Source: Clostridia bacterium (GTDB lineage Bacteria; Bacillota; Clostridia; Oscillospirales; Acutalibacteraceae). Taken from it: a stretch of 52,309 nt of DNA. A program made the translations under genes and the position numbers. The notes below the pieces were generated by a model. It had not been told where the DNA came from and searched no databases. It saw only the letters and a list, made by a program, of their open reading frames with translations. Where the stretch lies: the NCBI GenBank assembly GCA_017443405.1, contig JAFRXS010000189.1, positions 1-52,309 of the forward strand, given 5' to 3'. Numbering within the stretch: the stretch's first letter is position 1; the number at the start of each line of letters is the position of its first letter. Positions 17,035 through 26,308 of the stretch are shown piece by piece.

Positions 17035-18414
17035 GTGTCCGAACAGATAGTCAATATAATCAATTTTATACGCGCCTGCGAGCCGAGGGACGCGTCTCTC
17101 GACCTGCTCGAGCCCGTCGTGAAGCAGGCGGAGCTTATGAAAAAATACGGTCTTCGCGGCACGTTCCTGCTGCAGTACGACGCGCTGACCGACCCGAAAT
17201 TCACGGACTTTCTGAAAACTCTCGACCCCGGCGCGTTCGAGCTCGGCGTGTGGTACGAGGTCGTGGAGCCGCTGTGCGACGCCGTCGGCGAGCCGTGGAA
17301 GGGCCGCTTTCCGTGGGACTGGCACGCGCATTGCGACCTTCCGCAGGGCTACGCCCCGGAGGTCCGTCTGCGCCTGACGGACGAGCTTTTTGAGCGTTTC
17401 AGGGCGGTTTTCGGGTACTTCCCGCGCGTCATGGGCGCGTGGGTCCTCGACACCGTCTGCATAAACTACGCCCACGAAAAGTACGGGCTCGACGCTCTGT
17501 GCTGCTGCAAGGAGCAGTACGGCACAGACGGCTATACACTTTGGGGCGGGTACTACGGTCAGTGCTATTATCCCTCAAAGAAGAACTTTTTCATCCCGGC
17601 GCAGACCGCGGAAAATCAGTTGAGCGTCCCTGTTTTCAGGATGCTCGGCTCCGACCCCGTGTATCAGTACGACCTCGGGATGAGCGTCGACGGCGGCGCG
17701 CCCGAGAGACAGGGCGTCATCACGCTCGAGCCCGCGAGCGGTACCGGCGGCAGGTCACGGGAATGGGTCGACTGGTACCTTGAGGAGAATTTCAACGGTG
17801 AGTGCCTGTCCTTCGGCTATACGCAGGCGGGGCAGGAGAATTCCTTCGGCTGGGAAGGCATGGCGGAGGGGCTCGACTATCAGTTCTCGCGCTTCCGCGA
17901 GCTTGCCGGGGCGGGCAGGCTCAAGGTCCTGACGCTCGGTGAAACCGGCAGGTTTTATAAAGATAATTACGCCGTTACGCCCGCGTCCGCGATCTGCGCC
18001 CACACGGCGTACGACGACGCGAAAAAGTCGTCGGTCTGGTACTGCTCGCGCTTTTACAGGGTGAATATCTTCTCAGATGAAAACGGCGTCCGCGTACGGG
18101 ATGAGCATACCTTCGACGAAAACGACGCGGACAGGTATCTTGATAAGACCTGCGTGGGCGAAACGATAGCTTATACGGCGCGCCGCGTCATCGACGGCAA
18201 TATACAGTCCGGCGGGGGAGTGCTCGCGGGCATATATCCATATAACAAACGCACCGGCGGGCGCTTTTACGCCGACGGCTTCGTTTTTAAACAAACGGGA
18301 GCCGAAACCTGCGAGGTCGCGTTCGGCGGACTCATTTTTACCCTCGCGCCGGAGGGCTATACGGTCACCCATCCCGACGGAGTGGAGATGAGGACTGTAA
18401 AAAAAGCGCCCTGA
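17035..18414 (+). CDS. Conserved-looking protein of unknown function, possible polysaccharide-deacetylase-like barrel
   Basis: A 459-residue soluble protein starting with GTG at 17035, six bases after GGGAGGGT. I do not recognise a named family. The N-terminal two thirds has a look common to NodB/GH57-type barrels: an alternation of strands and helices, KKYGLRGTFLLQYDAL at about 40-55, FELGVWYEVV, WHAHCDLPQGY at about 103, and PRVMGAWVLDT. Three adjacent cysteines occur in LDALCCCKEQYG. There is no signal peptide. Its 3' end is used twice: the last codons form half of the downstream terminator hairpin. A carbohydrate-active role is a guess from the fold-like pattern only. Confidence 0.6.
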   Translation: MSEQIVNIINFIRACEPRDASLDLLEPVVKQAELMKKYGLRGTFLLQYDALTDPKFTDFLKTLDPGAFELGVWYEVVEPLCDAVGEPWKGRFPWDWHAHCDLPQGYAPEVRLRLTDELFERFRAVFGYFPRVMGAWVLDTVCINYAHEKYGLDALCCCKEQYGTDGYTLWGGYYGQCYYPSKKNFFIPAQTAENQLSVPVFRMLGSDPVYQYDLGMSVDGGAPERQGVITLEPASGTGGRSREWVDWYLEENFNGECLSFGYTQAGQENSFGWEGMAEGLDYQFSRFRELAGAGRLKVLTLGETGRFYKDNYAVTPASAICAHTAYDDAKKSSVWYCSRFYRVNIFSDENGVRVRDEHTFDENDADRYLDKTCVGETIAYTARRVIDGNIQSGGGVLAGIYPYNKRTGGRFYADGFVFKQTGAETCEVAFGGLIFTLAPEGYTVTHPDGVEMRTVKKAP

Positions 18415-18427
18415 CCGGCGCTTTTTT
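18399..18427. terminator. Bidirectional terminator built into the 3' end of the unknown gene
   Basis: AAAAAAGCGCC (18400-18410), a CTGACC loop that contains the stop codon, then GGCGCTTTTTT. The A and T runs allow it to serve both this gene and the converging nuclease-like gene. Confidence 0.8.
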
Positions 18428-18473
18428 ATGAGAACTGAAAAATGGATTTGAAGGCTTAAAACCGGGGCGCGCG

Positions 18474-19559
18474 TCACGGCATATTCCCGTTTACCGCGAT
18501 ATCCACTCCCTGACCGATGAGGTACGGGAGCTCGACTATGCCGAGGACCGCCTGGAAAAGGCGGACGACGGTCCACAGAAGCTCTTTGACCGCGAGGAGG
18601 ACCCCGTTCTCCGGAACGGGCGCTTCGAGAGTGTCCGGCGCGGGGAGAGTTCCGGTGACCGTGTAGCTGAACTCGGTGAGCATCGGGGAGTGGTCGGTGT
18701 ACCTTTCGCCGTTCTCGCCCAGGAGCTTCGCGTAGGTCTTTGAAACGGGCGCGAGCGTCAGGTCGCTGCCGTCGCGCCAGAGTATGCGGTCAAGGTCGTC
18801 GCCCGAGGCGTTCCTCGGGAAATCAGGGTCGGAGGGATCCGTTATCCCGCCGTTCAGGTACGCCCAGACATCGGTGAGCCCCGTCGGCTCGAGGAGGTTC
18901 GCGACTATATCGTCTTTGAGCTCTCTCTTGAATTTGTAATTGAAGTCGCCCTGGACGATGAGCGCTCTGCCGTCGTTCAGGTTTTCGTTAATATATGTCG
19001 CGAGCTGGCGGAAATTGTCGCGCCTCGCGAGGACGGACAGCGGCTCGTAGCCGGCGTCGCAGTGCACGGTGATCACGTGGATGAACACGCCCGGCTCGAG
19101 CTCCCACAGGCAGTAGACGAAGCCCTTGTTCGACAGCGCGTCGGCGGAGCCGGAGAGCGTTCCGTACTCAAGGCGCCACTTTACTCTGTCTATATTGTAG
19201 ATGCTCTTCGTCGAGAAAACGTTGAGACCCTGCCCCTGCGCGAGCCCGCCGCTTGTGTAGGAGCGGAAGGGGTAGGCGGTCATCTGCTCCGCGAGATGAC
19301 CGTGGGCGTTGAAATCCTCCTCGACGCTTATGAAGTCCGCGCCCGAGCCGTTGAGCAGTGCTCCGATCTTTTTCGCCCTGTCGTTCGTCAGCGTGAACAC
19401 CGAGCCCTGAAAATCCCCGACGAGCGGTATGCCCGACACGTTGTAGGCGAGCATTTTGAGCGTGCCGGACGCCTCACGGGCGTCCGCGGCGACCGCCGCG
19501 GGCAGTATCAGCAGCGCGCAAAGCAGCAGTGAAACGGTCTTTTTCATTATTTTCATCAT
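18474..19559 (-). CDS. Secreted endonuclease/exonuclease/phosphatase-family protein
   Basis: A 361-residue exported protein of the DNase I-like fold, which includes sphingomyelinases, phosphoinositide phosphatases and nucleases. It has a signal peptide (about 1-27), LKMLAYNVSGIP, the metal-ligand region FISVEEDF, the central GDFNYK motif (usual GDFN) and the terminal TDHSPM motif with the catalytic Asp-His. After the domain comes a hydrophobic helix-like segment near the C-terminus (ELLWTVVRLFQAVLGIVE). Which substrate it cleaves cannot be told; a sphingomyelinase role would fit a host-associated life but is inference. AGGAG lies ten bases before ATG 19559. Confidence 0.8.
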   Translation of the reverse strand: MMKIMKKTVSLLLCALLILPAAVAADAREASGTLKMLAYNVSGIPLVGDFQGSVFTLTNDRAKKIGALLNGSGADFISVEEDFNAHGHLAEQMTAYPFRSYTSGGLAQGQGLNVFSTKSIYNIDRVKWRLEYGTLSGSADALSNKGFVYCLWELEPGVFIHVITVHCDAGYEPLSVLARRDNFRQLATYINENLNDGRALIVQGDFNYKFKRELKDDIVANLLEPTGLTDVWAYLNGGITDPSDPDFPRNASGDDLDRILWRDGSDLTLAPVSKTYAKLLGENGERYTDHSPMLTEFSYTVTGTLPAPDTLEAPVPENGVLLAVKELLWTVVRLFQAVLGIVELPYLIGQGVDIAVNGNMP

Positions 19560-19584
19560 ACGGGATCAGCTCCTATCTGAAAGC

Positions 19585-19613
19585 ATAATATCACAAACGC
19601 CGCGGGATTTCCA
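19585..19613 (-). promoter_or_regulatory. Promoter of the secreted DNase I-fold gene
   Basis: Minus strand TGGAAA (19613-19608), 17-base spacer, TATTAT (19590-19585). Confidence 0.45.
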
Positions 19614-19659
19614 CATTTTTTGATAATTTCTCATAGGCGTCAAAAAGACGTTTTTTTGA

Positions 19660-19688
19660 TTGATTAAAGAAGAAAATAAGAGTATAAT
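19660..19688 (+). promoter_or_regulatory. Promoter of the lipase-like gene
   Basis: TTGATT (19660-19665), 17-base spacer, TATAAT (19683-19688), in an AT-rich gap about 38 bases before ATG 19727. Confidence 0.7.
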
Positions 19689-19726
19689 ATAAAAAACTTC
19701 ATTTTTCACACACTTCGGGGGTAAAA

Positions 19727-21079
19727 ATGGATACGGAAAAGGATAATACGAAAAACACGGAAAAAACCGAAACCGGGGAAAATAGTCAAGCCGTCGACGT
19801 GACGGAAGGCGCGCGGGTCCCGGGCGAAAAGACGGCCGTTTCGTTCTCCGCCAACGGCGGGACGAGGTCCGTCGGGGTCGAATTCCGCGAGGAGCTGTTC
19901 TCTCACGACTCCGCGCAGTACGACCATGAGCTCGCGCGGTTCTGCGCGGAATTCGCGATGCTCGGCTACGGGCTGATGAGAACCGGGGAGGACGTCCCGG
20001 GCGAAACGTATCAGCCGGAGAACGCGCTTGATATCTGCGGCTTTGAGGACGTTGTGAGCGTCAGGGATACCGCCGTGGACGAGGAGAACTATTTTATAGC
20101 GAGGCGGAAAATAAGCGCGGAGGAAGGGGAGTATACGCTCGTCTTCGCCGGCTATATCGGCTCCTACGTCGGGCAGTGGTACACCAATTTCGACTCCGGC
20201 AGGGGGCTTATGCACCTCGGCTTCGCGGACGCGGCTGATTTCGCCTACACGGGGCTTCGCAGATACCTTGAAAAGCTGAACGCCGACAGGCGCCGTGTGA
20301 AGCTGCTGCTCATCGGTCACAGCAGGGGAGGAGCCGTCGCGAGCCTTGTCGCCGCGAGGCTTATCCGCGACGAGATATTCGCCCTGCCCGAAAACATATT
20401 CGCCTACACCTTCGCCTCGCCCAATCCCACCAGGCACGCGGACAGGTCCGACCCCAAATACTCGCGCATCTTCAATATAATAAACAAAGAGGATTTCGTC
20501 ACGAAATGCATGCCGCGCGAGTGGGGCTACGGGCGCTACGGCGTGACGCTCGCCTTCCCCGAAAAGGACCGCTCGTCGCGCTACAACACGCTGCTTTCCA
20601 AGGTCAGGGGGCATTTCGACGCCTTCTACGGCGCGAAGTATATGCCGTTCCGCTACGGTCCCAAGACGGTCGACAGGCTTTTCGAGACCATCACCGGCAC
20701 GCTCAAAAGCGTGGACGATTTCTACGACGTCGGGCTGCGCTCGCAGGGCGAGAAGCTGTCCATGCAGACGTATTTTACGCGCACGCTGTGCGGCCTGGTC
20801 GGCGAGCCGGCGGGCAGCAAGGTGCCGGACGCCGCCCGCAATTATATGCTCGGCACCTTCATCAACCGCTACGCCAGCTGCGCGGAGCTCAAGGCGGTCG
20901 CAAGCTTCTTCGTTCTGTACGAGGGCATAGGCTCGGCGACCACCGGGAAGATATCCGACACTTATTTCTCCTACGCACACCTCGCGCACACCTATTGCGC
21001 GTATATGCTCGCCCTCGACGGCGATTCCCTCGTTCGCGTCGATCCTCCGGAGGTCGCAGGAACGCCCGAGGAAGAGTGA
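19727..21079 (+). CDS. Class 3 lipase-like alpha/beta hydrolase
   Basis: A 450-residue protein with the nucleophile elbow LLLIGHSRGGAVAS (Ser199) of lipase class 3 enzymes, preceded by a strand-rich region with YTLVFAGYIGS. A plausible catalytic Asp is in NKEDFVTK (about 256), and a His lies in AHLAHTY near the C-terminus. The first 40 residues are hydrophilic and there is no signal peptide, so it is either cytoplasmic or exported in another way. The true substrate (lipid or other ester) is unknown. GGGGG lies shortly before the ATG. It is a single-gene unit with its own promoter. Confidence 0.75.
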   Translation: MDTEKDNTKNTEKTETGENSQAVDVTEGARVPGEKTAVSFSANGGTRSVGVEFREELFSHDSAQYDHELARFCAEFAMLGYGLMRTGEDVPGETYQPENALDICGFEDVVSVRDTAVDEENYFIARRKISAEEGEYTLVFAGYIGSYVGQWYTNFDSGRGLMHLGFADAADFAYTGLRRYLEKLNADRRRVKLLLIGHSRGGAVASLVAARLIRDEIFALPENIFAYTFASPNPTRHADRSDPKYSRIFNIINKEDFVTKCMPREWGYGRYGVTLAFPEKDRSSRYNTLLSKVRGHFDAFYGAKYMPFRYGPKTVDRLFETITGTLKSVDDFYDVGLRSQGEKLSMQTYFTRTLCGLVGEPAGSKVPDAARNYMLGTFINRYASCAELKAVASFFVLYEGIGSATTGKISDTYFSYAHLAHTYCAYMLALDGDSLVRVDPPEVAGTPEEE

Positions 21080-21136
21080 CCGGCGCGCCCCTTTCAGACG
21101 TTGTGATTTCTTATATTTCTTATATATATAAAACTC

Positions 21137-21165
21137 TTGCTTTTTACCGGGGCTTGTGTTACAAT
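21137..21165 (+). promoter_or_regulatory. Promoter of the EF-G paralogue gene
   Basis: TTGCTT (21137-21142), 17-base spacer, TACAAT (21160-21165), about 35 bases before the TTG start. Confidence 0.6.
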
Positions 21166-21199
21166 GACTAAGTTAATATAAAATTCGGAGGAATTGGAT

Positions 21200-23284
21200 T
21201 TGAAGATCTACACTGCTGAAAATATCCGCAATATCGCGGTCGCCGGTCACGGCGGAAGGGGCAAGACGTCCCTCTGCGAGGCTATGCTCTATACCGCCGG
21301 CGCTTCCGAGAGGCTCGGCAAGGTCGCCGACGGCAACACCGTCATGGACTATGACGCCGATGAAAAGAAAAGACGCTGCACTATCTCCACCGCGGTCGCC
21401 CCGCTCGAGTGGAACGGCGTAAAGATCAACCTTCTCGACACTCCCGGCCTGTTCGACTTCGCGGGCGGTCTGTACGAAGGCGTCAGAGCGGCGGAGAGCG
21501 TTCTGATCGTTCTCGCGGCGGGATCGGACGAGCTCGACGTCGGCGCGGAGAAGGCGGTCAAGGCCGCCAACGCCAGGGGTATCGCGAAGATCTTCGCCGT
21601 TACCCGCTGCGACGCGGAGCACGCCGATTTCTACAAGACCTGGAACGCGATAAAGAACGAGGACGAGTTCAAGACCACCGCCTGTCCCATCGTCGTTCCC
21701 GTCATGGAAGGCGAAAAGGTCAAGGGTTATTATGACTTCCTCACCGGCAAGGCGTACGCCTACGCCGGCGGCAAGGCGACCGAGTTCGACGCTTCCGGCG
21801 ACGCGAACGTCGAGGAGCTGACCGAGGCGTTCAACGAGGCGATAGCCAACACCGACGAGGCCCTGATGGAAAAGTATTTCGAGGGCGAGCCCTTCACTCC
21901 CGACGAGATAGCGTCCGGCCTCAAGGCGGGTATCGCCTCCGGCGCTCTCACCCCCGTGTTCGCCTGCTCCGGCCTCAACCTTGAAGCTGTCGACCTTCTT
22001 CTCAATTCCCTCGCCGCTTCCGCTCCGTCCGCGAAGGACATGGGCGGCGAAAAGGCGGAGGACGGTTCCGTCATCGCCTGCGACGAGAACGGCGACATCT
22101 GCGCCGTCTGCTTCAAGACCATCGCCGACCCGTTCGTCGGTAAGATGAGCTTCTTCAAGGTCGTCAGCGGCAAGCTGACCGCTGACGTTCCCTGCGTCAA
22201 CTCCCGCACGGGCGAGAGCGAGCGTATGGGCAAGATAATCACCGTCCGCGGCGGCAAGAACGAAGACACGACCGTCATCCCCGCCGGCGATATCGGCGTC
22301 GTCACCAAGCTCTCCGGCACCAGCACGGGCGATACTCTCTGCTCCAGAGAGAAGAGCGTCAGGCTCGCGGGCGTCGACTACGTCAAGCCCTGCCTCAAGA
22401 GAGCCATCAAGGTCCGCAAGAAGGGCGAGGAAGAAAAGGTCGCTTCCGGTCTGCGCAAGCTCATGGAAGAGGATCCCACGATCAGCTACTACACCGACGA
22501 GGAGACCAAGGAGCAGGTCATCGAGGGTCTCGGCGAGCAGCATCTCGACGTTATCGTCGCGAAGCTCAAGGCCAAATTCGGCGTCGAGATCGACCTCGCG
22601 GCTCCCAGAGTCGCGTATCGCGAGACCATCCGCGCCACCGCCGACGTCGAAGGACGCCACAAGAAGCAGACGGGCGGCCACGGCCAGTTCGGCGACGTTT
22701 GGATCCGCTTCGAGCCGTACTCCGGCGAAGAGGACTTCGTGTTCACCTCCGACGAGGTCGTCGGCGGCGCCGTTCCCAAGAACTTCTTCCCCGCTGTCGA
22801 AAAGGGCCTGCGCGAGTGCATCGCCAAGGGCATGATCGCCGGTTATCCGATGGTCGGCATCAAGGCGGCTCTTCATGACGGCGGCTATCACCCCGTCGAC
22901 TCCTCCGAAATGGCGTTCAAGACCGCGGCTTCCCTCGCGTTCAAGAACGCTATCCCTTCCGCGAAGCCCACGATCCTCGAGCCGATAGGCACGCTCAAGG
23001 CCTATATGCCCGGCGACAATCTCGGCGACATCATGTCCGACGTCACGAAGCGCCGCGGCAGAGTCCTCGGTATGGGCCCGTCCGAGGTCGATCCGAAGCT
23101 TCAGGAGCTTGAGGCGGAGGTCCCCATGGCGGAAATGTCCGACTTCCCGACGGTCCTTCGTTCCGTCACCGCCGGCAGGGGCTACTTCACTCTTGAGTTC
23201 GCCCGCTACGAGCCCGCTCCCGGCGACGTCCAGCAGAAGGTCATCGAGGACGCCAAGAAGAGAGCCGAAGAGGAAGACGAATAA
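21200..23284 (+). CDS. EF-G paralogue (EF-G-2-like translational GTPase)
   Basis: A 694-residue EF-G family protein with all five domains by length, beginning [18 protein letters not shown]. The P-loop is GHGGRGKT (16-23). Unlike the main EF-G, switch II reads DTPGLFDF where DTPGHVDF carries the catalytic His, and the NKxD motif reads TRCD. These features match the EF-G-2 type, a second EF-G of uncertain role found in several phyla; the main fusA must lie elsewhere. The start is TTG 21200, eight bases after GGAGG; the in-frame TTG at 21194 is only two bases from that site. The C-terminus is strongly acidic (EEEDE). Function beyond ribosome-linked GTPase is not known. Confidence 0.85.
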   Translation: MKIYTAENIRNIAVAGHGGRGKTSLCEAMLYTAGASERLGKVADGNTVMDYDADEKKRRCTISTAVAPLEWNGVKINLLDTPGLFDFAGGLYEGVRAAESVLIVLAAGSDELDVGAEKAVKAANARGIAKIFAVTRCDAEHADFYKTWNAIKNEDEFKTTACPIVVPVMEGEKVKGYYDFLTGKAYAYAGGKATEFDASGDANVEELTEAFNEAIANTDEALMEKYFEGEPFTPDEIASGLKAGIASGALTPVFACSGLNLEAVDLLLNSLAASAPSAKDMGGEKAEDGSVIACDENGDICAVCFKTIADPFVGKMSFFKVVSGKLTADVPCVNSRTGESERMGKIITVRGGKNEDTTVIPAGDIGVVTKLSGTSTGDTLCSREKSVRLAGVDYVKPCLKRAIKVRKKGEEEKVASGLRKLMEEDPTISYYTDEETKEQVIEGLGEQHLDVIVAKLKAKFGVEIDLAAPRVAYRETIRATADVEGRHKKQTGGHGQFGDVWIRFEPYSGEEDFVFTSDEVVGGAVPKNFFPAVEKGLRECIAKGMIAGYPMVGIKAALHDGGYHPVDSSEMAFKTAASLAFKNAIPSAKPTILEPIGTLKAYMPGDNLGDIMSDVTKRRGRVLGMGPSEVDPKLQELEAEVPMAEMSDFPTVLRSVTAGRGYFTLEFARYEPAPGDVQQKVIEDAKKRAEEEDE

Positions 23285-23297
23285 CATATCACGCGAA

Positions 23298-23323
23298 TTG
23301 CCGGGGCGGTCACGTCCCGGCAA
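23298..23323 (+). terminator. Hairpin between the EF-G paralogue and rubrerythrin
   Basis: TTGCCGGG pairs with CCCGGCAA around a 10-base loop. No T run follows, so it may only weaken read-through or protect the upstream mRNA end. Confidence 0.4.
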
Positions 23324-23349
23324 GCTTTAAAACGAAAGGAGACAGAATC

Positions 23350-23886
23350 ATGGATTATAAAGGCACGAAGACCGAACAGAACCTCCTCGCGGCGTTCGCC
23401 GGCGAGTCGCAGGCCCGCAACAAATACACCTATTACGCCTCCCGCGCCCGCAAGGACGGCTACGAGCAGATAGCCGCCATCTTCGAGGCGACCGCGAACA
23501 ACGAGAAGGAGCACGCCAAGATGTGGTTCAAGGAGCTCGGCGGCATAGGCGACACCGCAGCAAACCTCGCGGACGCCGCCGCGGGCGAGAACTACGAGTG
23601 GACCGATATGGATCAGGGCTTCGCGGCGGACGCGGAGGCGGAGGGCTTCACGGAGCTCGCGGCGAAGTTCCGCGCCGTAGCCGACATCGAGAAGAGCCAC
23701 GAGGAACGCTACCGCGCGCTTCTCAAGAACGTCGAGGAAAAGGCGGTCTTCGAGAAGGCGACCGGCGAGACGGTCTGGGAGTGCCGCAACTGCGGTCACA
23801 TCGTCGTCGGCAAGGCGGCGCCCGAGGTCTGCCCCGTCTGCGCGCATCCGCAGAGCTATTTCGAGGTCAGGAAAGAGAATTACTGA
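23350..23886 (+). CDS. rbr: Rubrerythrin
   Basis: A cytoplasmic di-iron peroxidase that protects anaerobes from hydrogen peroxide. The 178-residue protein has the ferritin-like four-helix domain with the Glu/His ligand motifs ([25 protein letters not shown]) and the C-terminal rubredoxin domain with CRNC and CPVC. Length is close to the family norm. GGAG precedes the ATG. It may be co-transcribed with the EF-G paralogue, 65 bases upstream, and ends at a strong terminator. Confidence 0.96.
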   Translation: MDYKGTKTEQNLLAAFAGESQARNKYTYYASRARKDGYEQIAAIFEATANNEKEHAKMWFKELGGIGDTAANLADAAAGENYEWTDMDQGFAADAEAEGFTELAAKFRAVADIEKSHEERYRALLKNVEEKAVFEKATGETVWECRNCGHIVVGKAAPEVCPVCAHPQSYFEVRKENY

Positions 23887-23896
23887 GACGCGTCCG

Positions 23897-23980
23897 CGCG
23901 GTGCGGACTCCGTCCGCGTTTTGCGCTTTGCGTGTTGCGTTTTGCGCGGTGCGGACTCCGTCCGCGTTTTGCGCTTTGCG
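23897..23980. repeat. 36-base direct repeat of NNNTGCG heptads with a GCGGACTCCGTCCGC hairpin
   Basis: Two identical 36-base copies (23897-23932 and 23945-23980), each holding the hairpin GCGGACTCCGTCCGC and then the heptads TTTTGCG and CTTTGCG. The copies are separated by 12 bases that are also heptad-like (TGTTGCG). It lies between the rubrerythrin stop and its terminator. The 421-base gap 23887-24307 holds this repeat, two hairpin features and a promoter; I see no gene in it. Confidence 0.85.
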
Positions 23981-23993
23981 ATCAAGATTTTCG

Positions 23994-24017
23994 ACGCCGG
24001 AGGGATCCGGCGTTTTT
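23994..24017 (+). terminator. Terminator after rubrerythrin
   Basis: Stem ACGCCGGA / TCCGGCGT, GGGA loop, then T run. Confidence 0.85.
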
Positions 24018-24127
24018 AGTTGTCAGCTGTCGGCTGTCTGCGATCCATGCCGCAGGCAATTCACGCGCCGAAGGAGACGACGCAAAACTCAGAACGCAAA
24101 TTCTCGCCTGTCGGCCCGGGGCTTGTG

Positions 24128-24175
24128 CCTCTCATCCTGCGGATGAGAGGTCTCCCCCGGAGACCCGCGCCGCAA
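24128..24175. repeat. Two adjacent hairpins, the second shared with the 32.1 kb gap
   Basis: A 10-bp stem CCTCTCATCC with GGATGAGAGG (loop TGC), then a GGTCTCC/GGAGACC hairpin. The 25 bases at 24151-24175 recur exactly at 32090-32114, followed in both places by heptad-like GCAAAAC-type sequence. Confidence 0.75.
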
Positions 24176-24225
24176 TACTCAAACCCCAAAGCGTAAAACC
24201 AAAATGCCTATCCGGCATTATACTA

Positions 24226-24253
24226 TTGACAATTTCCGCCGAAGATCTATAAT
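24226..24253 (+). promoter_or_regulatory. Strong promoter of the lipoprotein gene
   Basis: Consensus TTGACA (24226-24231), 16-base spacer, consensus TATAAT (24248-24253), about 55 bases before ATG 24308. Confidence 0.75.
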
Positions 24254-24307
24254 AAGAGTGAACGAATGAGCGCGCCGGCGCGCTCGGATAAAGAAGGGAG
24301 AACCGCT

Positions 24308-25225
24308 ATGAAGAAAACTATCGCGATCCTGCTCGCCTGCCTGATGATCCTCTCTCTTGCCGCGTGCGGCGGCGGGTCGAACGACCCCGGGACGACCGAA
24401 GAGCCCGAAAGCCAGGCTCCGCAGACCATCGCCGACGACACGAGCATCTACGAGATGCGCTTCACCGTTCCCGAGGGGTACGCGAGCGTCGAGCGCTACT
24501 GCGACCTCAAGAGCGACGGCTCGGTCATCGAGAAGGATATCAATTACGTCCTCGCCGACGGCACCAAGATATCCTACGGCTGCATGAAGGGCCAGCACCT
24601 TTCCGACATTACCGACGTTTCGGCGCTGGAAACCAAGGAGATCGGCGGCCTGAGCTATTACTACGTCGATCAGAGCGGCGCCTACTGCGCTTTCGCTCAG
24701 AAAGAGGACGATCTTTACGCCGTTCAGTACACGCCCGTCGACGGCGACGGCGCCCGTCTCGACGAGCTGCTCGCCGCGCTGGAGTACGGTGAGTCCGTCG
24801 AGCCGATCATTGACGACACCGATCTTTACGGCATCAACTACAAGCTTGACGAGACGCTGAACGTCTGCGGCGTTTCCATCCTCGTCAGCGAGGATACCGA
24901 GGGCAAGGTGACCAAGAAGTACGTGCTGCGCAAATTCGGCGAGAATGTCGAAAAACCGGATTTCCGCTTCGTTATCTACGCCTATCCCGGCGCGACGGTA
25001 GAAAGCTTTATGGACGAGACGAAGGAATACGAGACCAAGACCGTCGGCGAGCTTGAATATACCGTGCTTAAGAACGACAGCGGCTCGCCCTACGAATACT
25101 ACATCCAGAACGGCGACACCGTTTACGAGATCCGCAACAACGGCGCCAGCAGCGGCTGGGGCGTGACCAGATCGGATGAATCCGTCGCGGCGTTCGAGGC
25201 GCTGCTGAATACGGTAAGCTTTTAA
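24308..25225 (+). CDS. Predicted surface lipoprotein of unknown function
   Basis: A 305-residue protein with a lipoprotein signal peptide: KK start, hydrophobic core, lipobox LAAC with Cys20, then a Gly/Ser/Asn and Pro/Glu/Thr-rich linker. The mature part looks like two copies of one fold: DDTSIYEMRFTVPEGY at about 44-59 and DDTDLYGINYKLDETL at about 171-186 begin similar halves of about 125 residues. No family recognised. It would be anchored outside the membrane. The gene has a consensus promoter and is alone. Confidence 0.75.
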   Translation: MKKTIAILLACLMILSLAACGGGSNDPGTTEEPESQAPQTIADDTSIYEMRFTVPEGYASVERYCDLKSDGSVIEKDINYVLADGTKISYGCMKGQHLSDITDVSALETKEIGGLSYYYVDQSGAYCAFAQKEDDLYAVQYTPVDGDGARLDELLAALEYGESVEPIIDDTDLYGINYKLDETLNVCGVSILVSEDTEGKVTKKYVLRKFGENVEKPDFRFVIYAYPGATVESFMDETKEYETKTVGELEYTVLKNDSGSPYEYYIQNGDTVYEIRNNGASSGWGVTRSDESVAAFEALLNTVSF

Positions 25226-25228
25226 GCA

Positions 25229-25422
25229 ATTTGCAATTATCAATGAACAATTTCGGGTGGGCTCTGCCCACACCTGTTATATTGCGCAGCGCGCCGTCGA
25301 TGTGCCGAAGGCACCCATCACGCGCGAAGCGCTCATCATTACCGCAGGTATCATTATTTTCAACGGGGTGCGGGGCACAGCCCCGCCGTTAATTGCACAT
25401 TGTACATTGCACATTGCACATT
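25229..25422. repeat. Composite heptad/hairpin element, reverse orientation
   Basis: A copy of the family seen at 34998 and 50433, but inverted. It has CAAT-type arms at both ends, a GGGTGGGCTCTGCCCAC hairpin, then mini-hairpins with GATG-type spacers (GTGCCGAAGGCAC, GCGCGAAGCGC), then GGGGTGCGGGGCACAGCCCC. It lies between the converging lipoprotein and membrane protein genes. Confidence 0.8.
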
Positions 25423-25424
25423 AG

Positions 25425-25456
25425 AAAAAACCGTCGCATACCGCGACGGTTTTTTT
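25425..25456. terminator. Bidirectional terminator between converging genes
   Basis: AAAAAACCGTCGC, loop ATACC, GCGACGGTTTTTTT. It can end the lipoprotein mRNA and the minus-strand der operon. Confidence 0.85.
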
Positions 25457-25465
25457 CTGTCCGGA

Positions 25466-26302
25466 TCACTCGCTGAAGTCCGCTTCTGCCGAGATCTCCG
25501 CGGCGTTCTGCCGCTCTATCAGCGCGTTCACGTCGTTCTTGCCTCTGTGCCTGTACGGGTAGATGACGAGGATGATGTACATCAGGAAGCCGCCGATGAA
25601 GTTTAGGACGATGTCATTCATCGTGTCCATAAGGGCGAATCTGCCGCCCTCCCACATTTCCTCGGTCAGCGGGATCATCTGGAATATACTATCCCTTATC
25701 CCGCCCGCCTGCTCGAGAGCGTTCTGATAGTTCCAGTGCTGCGCGTCGCCGCCGAAGAACTGGTCGTAGATGAACTCGAACAGCTCCCATGCGTTGGCGA
25801 GGACAAAGCCGAAGCCCAGCGCGCCGAGCGTCACGATCTGGTGAGGCGCGGTCTTTTTGAATTTGAGCTGAGTCGCGCTGAGATACTCGTAGCCGATATA
25901 GACCGCCTCGGCGGTGCCGTAGGCGTGAAGTATCTTGTCGAACATCGGCAGGGCGTAGTAGAGATTGAGGTACGCGCCGCCGAACGAGCCGAGGAAGAAG
26001 CCCAGAGCCGAAACGTTCTGGAAGGTCGGCGTGAAGAAGCGCAGCCTGTTCTTTTTCGGGAGGAGCTGCACGATCTCGTAGCCGAACATGCCGACGAGAT
26101 TCGCGAATATCTGCGCGGGCGGGTTGCTGCCCTTGTAGGACGCCTTCGGGATGATGCCGAAGACGGTGTCGATGAGGGCGAAGATCATCGCGAGGCGGAG
26201 TATCCACCAGAAGATGAGCTGCCATTTCGGCACGGTATCGAAGATGTGCCTGAAATAATTACGGATCCTTTCCTTGACAGGGGGTCTGTTTTCATTGGTC
26301 AT
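25466..26302 (-). CDS. Membrane protein, YjdF/DUF2238-like
   Basis: A 278-residue protein with about six membrane segments. Three polar motifs inside membrane-like stretches match the DUF2238 pattern: FDKILHAYG, NAWELFEFIYDQFFG and DTMNDIVLNFIGG, an arrangement of conserved Asp, His and Glu residues. No function is established for the family. The ATG is six bases downstream of the der stop, with GGA inside the end of der, so the two are likely co-translated. The tail after the last membrane segment is basic then acidic. Confidence 0.6.
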   Translation of the reverse strand: MTNENRPPVKERIRNYFRHIFDTVPKWQLIFWWILRLAMIFALIDTVFGIIPKASYKGSNPPAQIFANLVGMFGYEIVQLLPKKNRLRFFTPTFQNVSALGFFLGSFGGAYLNLYYALPMFDKILHAYGTAEAVYIGYEYLSATQLKFKKTAPHQIVTLGALGFGFVLANAWELFEFIYDQFFGGDAQHWNYQNALEQAGGIRDSIFQMIPLTEEMWEGGRFALMDTMNDIVLNFIGGFLMYIILVIYPYRHRGKNDVNALIERQNAAEISAEADFSE

Positions 26303-26308
26303 GATCTG

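Noticed and set aside
21173..23323. 716-codon minus-strand frame opposite the EF-G paralogue
   Set aside because: Shadow of a conserved gene; low-complexity Asp/Gly/Leu/Val composition.
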